Below, piece after piece: positions 62,436-64,000 of a DNA stretch of 64,000 nucleotides. The translations under genes and the position numbers were made by a program. Source of the DNA: Enterocloster clostridioformis (lineage in GTDB: Bacteria; Bacillota; Clostridia; Lachnospirales; Lachnospiraceae); assembly GCF_020297485.1 (NCBI RefSeq), contig NZ_JAIWZC010000001.1, positions 3,410,001-3,474,000 of the forward strand. The letters are read 5' to 3'. How positions within the stretch are numbered: position 1 is the stretch's first letter; each line of letters begins with the position of its first letter. Below the pieces are notes generated by a model, which searched no databases, had not been told where the DNA came from, and saw only the letters and a program-made list of their open reading frames with translations.

Positions 62436-64000
62436 TTACAGTGACAGGGCTCTCATTGCGTTTAGTATGGCAATGACCGACACGCCCACATCCGCGAACA
62501 CTGCCTCCCACATATTGGCCGCGCCCGCGGCGCCCATTAAGAGCACCACTGCCTTGACCCCCAGCGCAAAGGCGATGTTCTGCTTTACAATGGACAGGGT
62601 CTTTCGCGATATGCGGACCACATCCGCGATTCTGGCAGGGTTATCGTCCATAAGCACAATATCCGCCGCCTCGATGGCTGCATCTGATCCCATGCTTCCC
62701 ATGGCAATTCCCACATCCGCCCTGGAGAGAACAGGCGCGTCATTGATTCCGTCTCCCACAAAGGCCAGCCTGTGCTTTCCTGTCTGCCGTGACAGCAGCT
62801 CCTCAACCTTTGCCACCTTGTCTCCCGGAAGGAGCTCCGCGTGGACCTCATCCAGTCCCAGCCTGGCCGCCACTGCTTCCCCTACCTCTTTCTTGTCTCC
62901 GGTGAGCATGATTGTCCTTCTGACACCCACCTTTTTAAGATTCCTGATTGCCTCCAATGCCTCATCCTTGATTGAATCCGATATGACGATATATCCGCAG
63001 TACACGCCGTCCAGAGCCACATACACAACCGTGCCCATGCTGGTGCATTCCTGATACTGCACATTCATTTCTTTCATCAGCTTGCTGTTGCCGGCCAGTA
63101 CGGTATGACCGTCAATCTCCGCCCGCACTCCATGGCCGGATATCTCCCGGGCATTGCTGACACGGTTCAGGTCCATGGTATCTCCCCACGCATCCTTGAT
63201 GGAGCGTGAGATGGGGTGGTCTGAATAACTTTCCGCCAGTGCCGCCAGTTCCAGCAGGGAACGCTTTTTCTCATCGGAAGGCTGGCTGGCCGCCCACACC
63301 CTGGTCCGCGGCACCTCAGACGCCTCCGGGACAGGGCTGCCGGCCACTGCGTGAATCTCAGTCACCTTGAATTCTCCCTTGGTCAGCGTACCTGTCTTAT
63401 CAAAGACAATGGTATCCATCTCAGACAGAGCCTCCAGATAGTTGCTTCCCTTGATGAGCACGCCCTTTTTGGAAGCAGCGCCGATGCCTGAGAAGAAGCT
63501 CATAGGCACGGAAATCACCAGGGCGCACGGGCAGGAGATTACCAGAAAGGTGCAGGCCCTTCTGACGCCCTCAGACCAGGTCTGGCCAAAGAACAGGGGC
63601 GGAATCACAGCCAGGAGCACGGCTCCCATCACCACCAGAGGGGTATAATATCTGGCAAACCGGGTGATGAAGTTTTCCACATGGGCTTTTTTGCTGCTGG
63701 CATTCTCCACCAGCTCCAGAATCTTTGCCACGGTGGAATCATCAAACTCCTTTGCGACCTGCACCCGCAGAAGGCCGCTGCCGTTGACACAGCCGCTGAT
63801 GATGTCGTCTCCCTCCGCTACCTTACGTGGCACGGACTCACCGGTCAGCGCTGAGGTATCCACCATGGAGTCCCCAAACACGACTTTGCCGTCAAGAGGA
63901 ATTCTCTCCCCGGACTTGACCACGATGATATCTCCCACCTGTACGTCGTCCGGGTTCACCTGCTTTAACTGCCCATCCTCCTCTATGTTGGCATACTCCG
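62436..64000 (-). CDS. Heavy-metal translocating P-type ATPase, C-terminal part
   Basis: About 521 codons remain; the frame continues past the right edge (EYANIEEDGQLKQV before VNPDD). Visible motifs are TGESVP (actuator), the membrane SCPCALVIS (metal-binding CPC), DKTGTLTKGE (phosphorylated Asp), SDHPIS (HP motif) and GDGINDAP. The CPC and the sequence after it fit the Zn2+/Cd2+/Pb2+/Co2+ group (ZntA/CadA) rather than copper pumps. It exports or traffics toxic divalent metals. N-terminal metal-binding domains would be outside this window. Confidence 0.92.
   Translation of the reverse strand, partial: EYANIEEDGQLKQVNPDDVQVGDIIVVKSGERIPLDGKVVFGDSMVDTSALTGESVPRKVAEGDDIISGCVNGSGLLRVQVAKEFDDSTVAKILELVENASSKKAHVENFITRFARYYTPLVVMGAVLLAVIPPLFFGQTWSEGVRRACTFLVISCPCALVISVPMSFFSGIGAASKKGVLIKGSNYLEALSEMDTIVFDKTGTLTKGEFKVTEIHAVAGSPVPEASEVPRTRVWAASQPSDEKKRSLLELAALAESYSDHPISRSIKDAWGDTMDLNRVSNAREISGHGVRAEIDGHTVLAGNSKLMKEMNVQYQECTSMGTVVYVALDGVYCGYIVISDSIKDEALEAIRNLKKVGVRRTIMLTGDKKEVGEAVAARLGLDEVHAELLPGDKVAKVEELLSRQTGKHRLAFVGDGINDAPVLSRADVGIAMGSMGSDAAIEAADIVLMDDNPARIADVVRISRKTLSIVKQNIAFALGVKAVVLLMGAAGAANMWEAVFADVGVSVIAILNAMRALSL

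Overview
The window looks like the chromosome of an anaerobic, gut-type Gram-positive of the Lachnospiraceae, most like the Enterocloster (Clostridium bolteae/clostridioforme) group. This is an inference from gene content: reverse and classical rubrerythrins, a split transketolase, potABCD, a small alarmone synthetase, a FeoB-associated Cys-rich protein, Gram-positive lipoproteins, and strong AGGAGG ribosome sites and TTGACA/TATAAT promoters. No rRNA, tRNA or CRISPR array was seen.

Layout. 1-624 is the end of a dicarboxylate/amino-acid symporter. 719-7906 is a minus-strand housekeeping operon (S1 protein, small alarmone synthetase, GDPD phosphodiesterase, dtd, DUF3783 protein, VWA protein, MoxR ATPase). 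8119-9890 holds a PHP hydrolase and a LysR regulator. 9962-18500 is an oxidative-stress block: a PerR/Fur-like regulator broken by a 136-bp MITE, two copies of one reverse-rubrerythrin gene with identical products, and a classical rubrerythrin. Between the two copies sits a five-gene Dlt-like operon (adenylation enzyme, PLP decarboxylase, carrier protein, MBOAT, DltD-like protein). 18707-21440 is rpiB-aroC-lactonase (minus). 21739-26154 is a cupin-XRE regulator with potABCD.

26575-53664 is a large accessory island built around a giant secreted Rhs/YD-repeat protein. Downstream lie three orphan Rhs 3' ends, each joined at the conserved DPSG point to a different C-terminal tip, and most followed by an immunity candidate: Tox-REase-5 with an Imm52-like gene, an unnamed RNase-like tip with a 119-aa gene, and a truncated tip. 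Repeats with hairpins and outward promoters separate the modules, and IS66, IS256-like, IS110 and ISL3 sequences are mixed in. The same MITE that broke the PerR gene also sits in the main rhs gene exactly at DPSG, cutting off its toxin tip; removing the MITE plus one 4-bp target copy restores a 3411-codon frame. Two orphans are in-frame fusions of an IS110 transposase N-terminus to the Rhs C-terminal region, and in one of them 259 bp of the transposase is inverted. The arrangement reads as a store of toxin tips that could be exchanged into the full-length gene through the shared core DNA.

53666-60430 is a minus-strand sugar operon (ROK regulator, RbsB/A/C-type ABC transporter, two-subunit transketolase) with a promoter flanked by a repeated candidate operator. 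60921-64000 is metal-related: a FeoB-associated protein, an MntR/DtxR regulator next to a repeated dyad, a nitroreductase, and a partial heavy-metal P-type ATPase.
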